From IMG/VR virus record IMGVR_UViG_3300020578_000341, positions 1-28,296 of that record: DNA of 28,296 nt. One strand, written 5' to 3'. Position 1 is the stretch's first letter; every line of letters starts with the position of its first letter. The notes beneath the pieces were generated by a model. The model was not told the DNA's origin, ran no database searches, and worked only from the letters and a program-made list of their open reading frames with translations. Shown piece after piece: positions 28,258 to 28,296 of the stretch. A program made the translations under genes and the position numbers. Origin of the DNA: a virus.

Positions 28258-28296
28258 ATGTTTATTAGTTTAATTTTTATCTTATTAATGACCTAT
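28258..28296 (+). CDS. Start of a further gene (partial), probably membrane protein
   Basis: SD AAGGAG (28246-28251) precedes ATG 28258, and the visible residues MFISLIFILLMTY are hydrophobic, as in a signal or membrane anchor. The window ends here. Its placement after the adhesin could fit a holin or another small membrane protein, but too little is visible. Confidence 0.55.
   Translation, partial: MFISLIFILLMTY

Noticed and set aside
1-28296. tRNA genes, CRISPR arrays, integrase, transposase, diversity-generating retroelement
   Set aside because: No cloverleaf, spaced repeat array, tyrosine/serine recombinase, transposase or reverse transcriptase motif was seen in any frame.

Overview
This window is part of the genome of a tailed double-stranded DNA bacteriophage (Caudoviricetes-type), not a bacterial chromosome segment. 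It holds a large terminase, an HNH nuclease, a portal protein, a Mu-F-like minor head protein, a predicted prohead protease, a giant repeat-built tail fibre, C1q-like fibre tips and a glycine-rich adhesin. These sit with many tightly packed small genes that overlap by 4-20 bases and have strong AAGGAG-type ribosome binding sites. The host is probably Gram-negative: two phage proteins carry lipoboxes and one gene is a GT9/heptosyltransferase-like enzyme. The sequence does not name the host. I saw no tRNA, rRNA, CRISPR array, integrase or transposon.

Layout. Bases 1-600 hold the 3' end of an unknown gene, a repeat-rich stretch, and a possible broken gene with a DUF2384 (MbcA/ParS/Xre antitoxin)-like C-terminus. 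Bases 606-2966 are a run of small accessory genes, including two lipoproteins (one a zincin-type protease with HExxH) and two tiny membrane or secreted proteins. At 2975-3874 there is an apparently intact class II fructose-1,6-bisphosphatase (GlpX), an auxiliary metabolic gene. Its stop codon overlaps the start of the large terminase at 3867-5849. HNH, small genes, a beta-rich structural protein and the portal follow (5885-9810). Bases 9860-14537 carry small genes, a DUF5672 protein, the Mu-F-like head protein and a GT2-like glycosyltransferase.

A minus-strand operon (18058 down to 14530) encodes a DEAH superfamily 2 helicase, a GT9-like glycosyltransferase and four small proteins. It is fired from a divergent promoter shared with the plus-strand protease gene at 18143. 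A rho-independent terminator lies at 19320-19344. A second small minus-strand operon includes an AP2-domain protein. From 20248 a good promoter leads into an 8 kb adsorption cassette: a 1611-aa fibre, two C1q-like tip proteins, a possible fibre chaperone, a small beta protein and a 464-aa polyglycine adhesin.

The most unusual points are these. (1) GlpX occupies the position next to TerL where the small terminase is often found and is translationally coupled to TerL. (2) GATC appears to be absent from the first 13.29 kb and rare up to about 20.9 kb, yet occurs at least 14 times in the fibre cassette; this suggests restriction or methylation pressure plus a separately acquired fibre module. (3) Three unrelated glycosyltransferase-like genes are scattered among head genes. 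(4) A lipoprotein with a metzincin-like active site lies in the accessory run. No recognisable major capsid protein or tail tube/sheath gene is present, so those lie outside the window or have diverged. All assignments are from reading motifs by eye; no database search was run.
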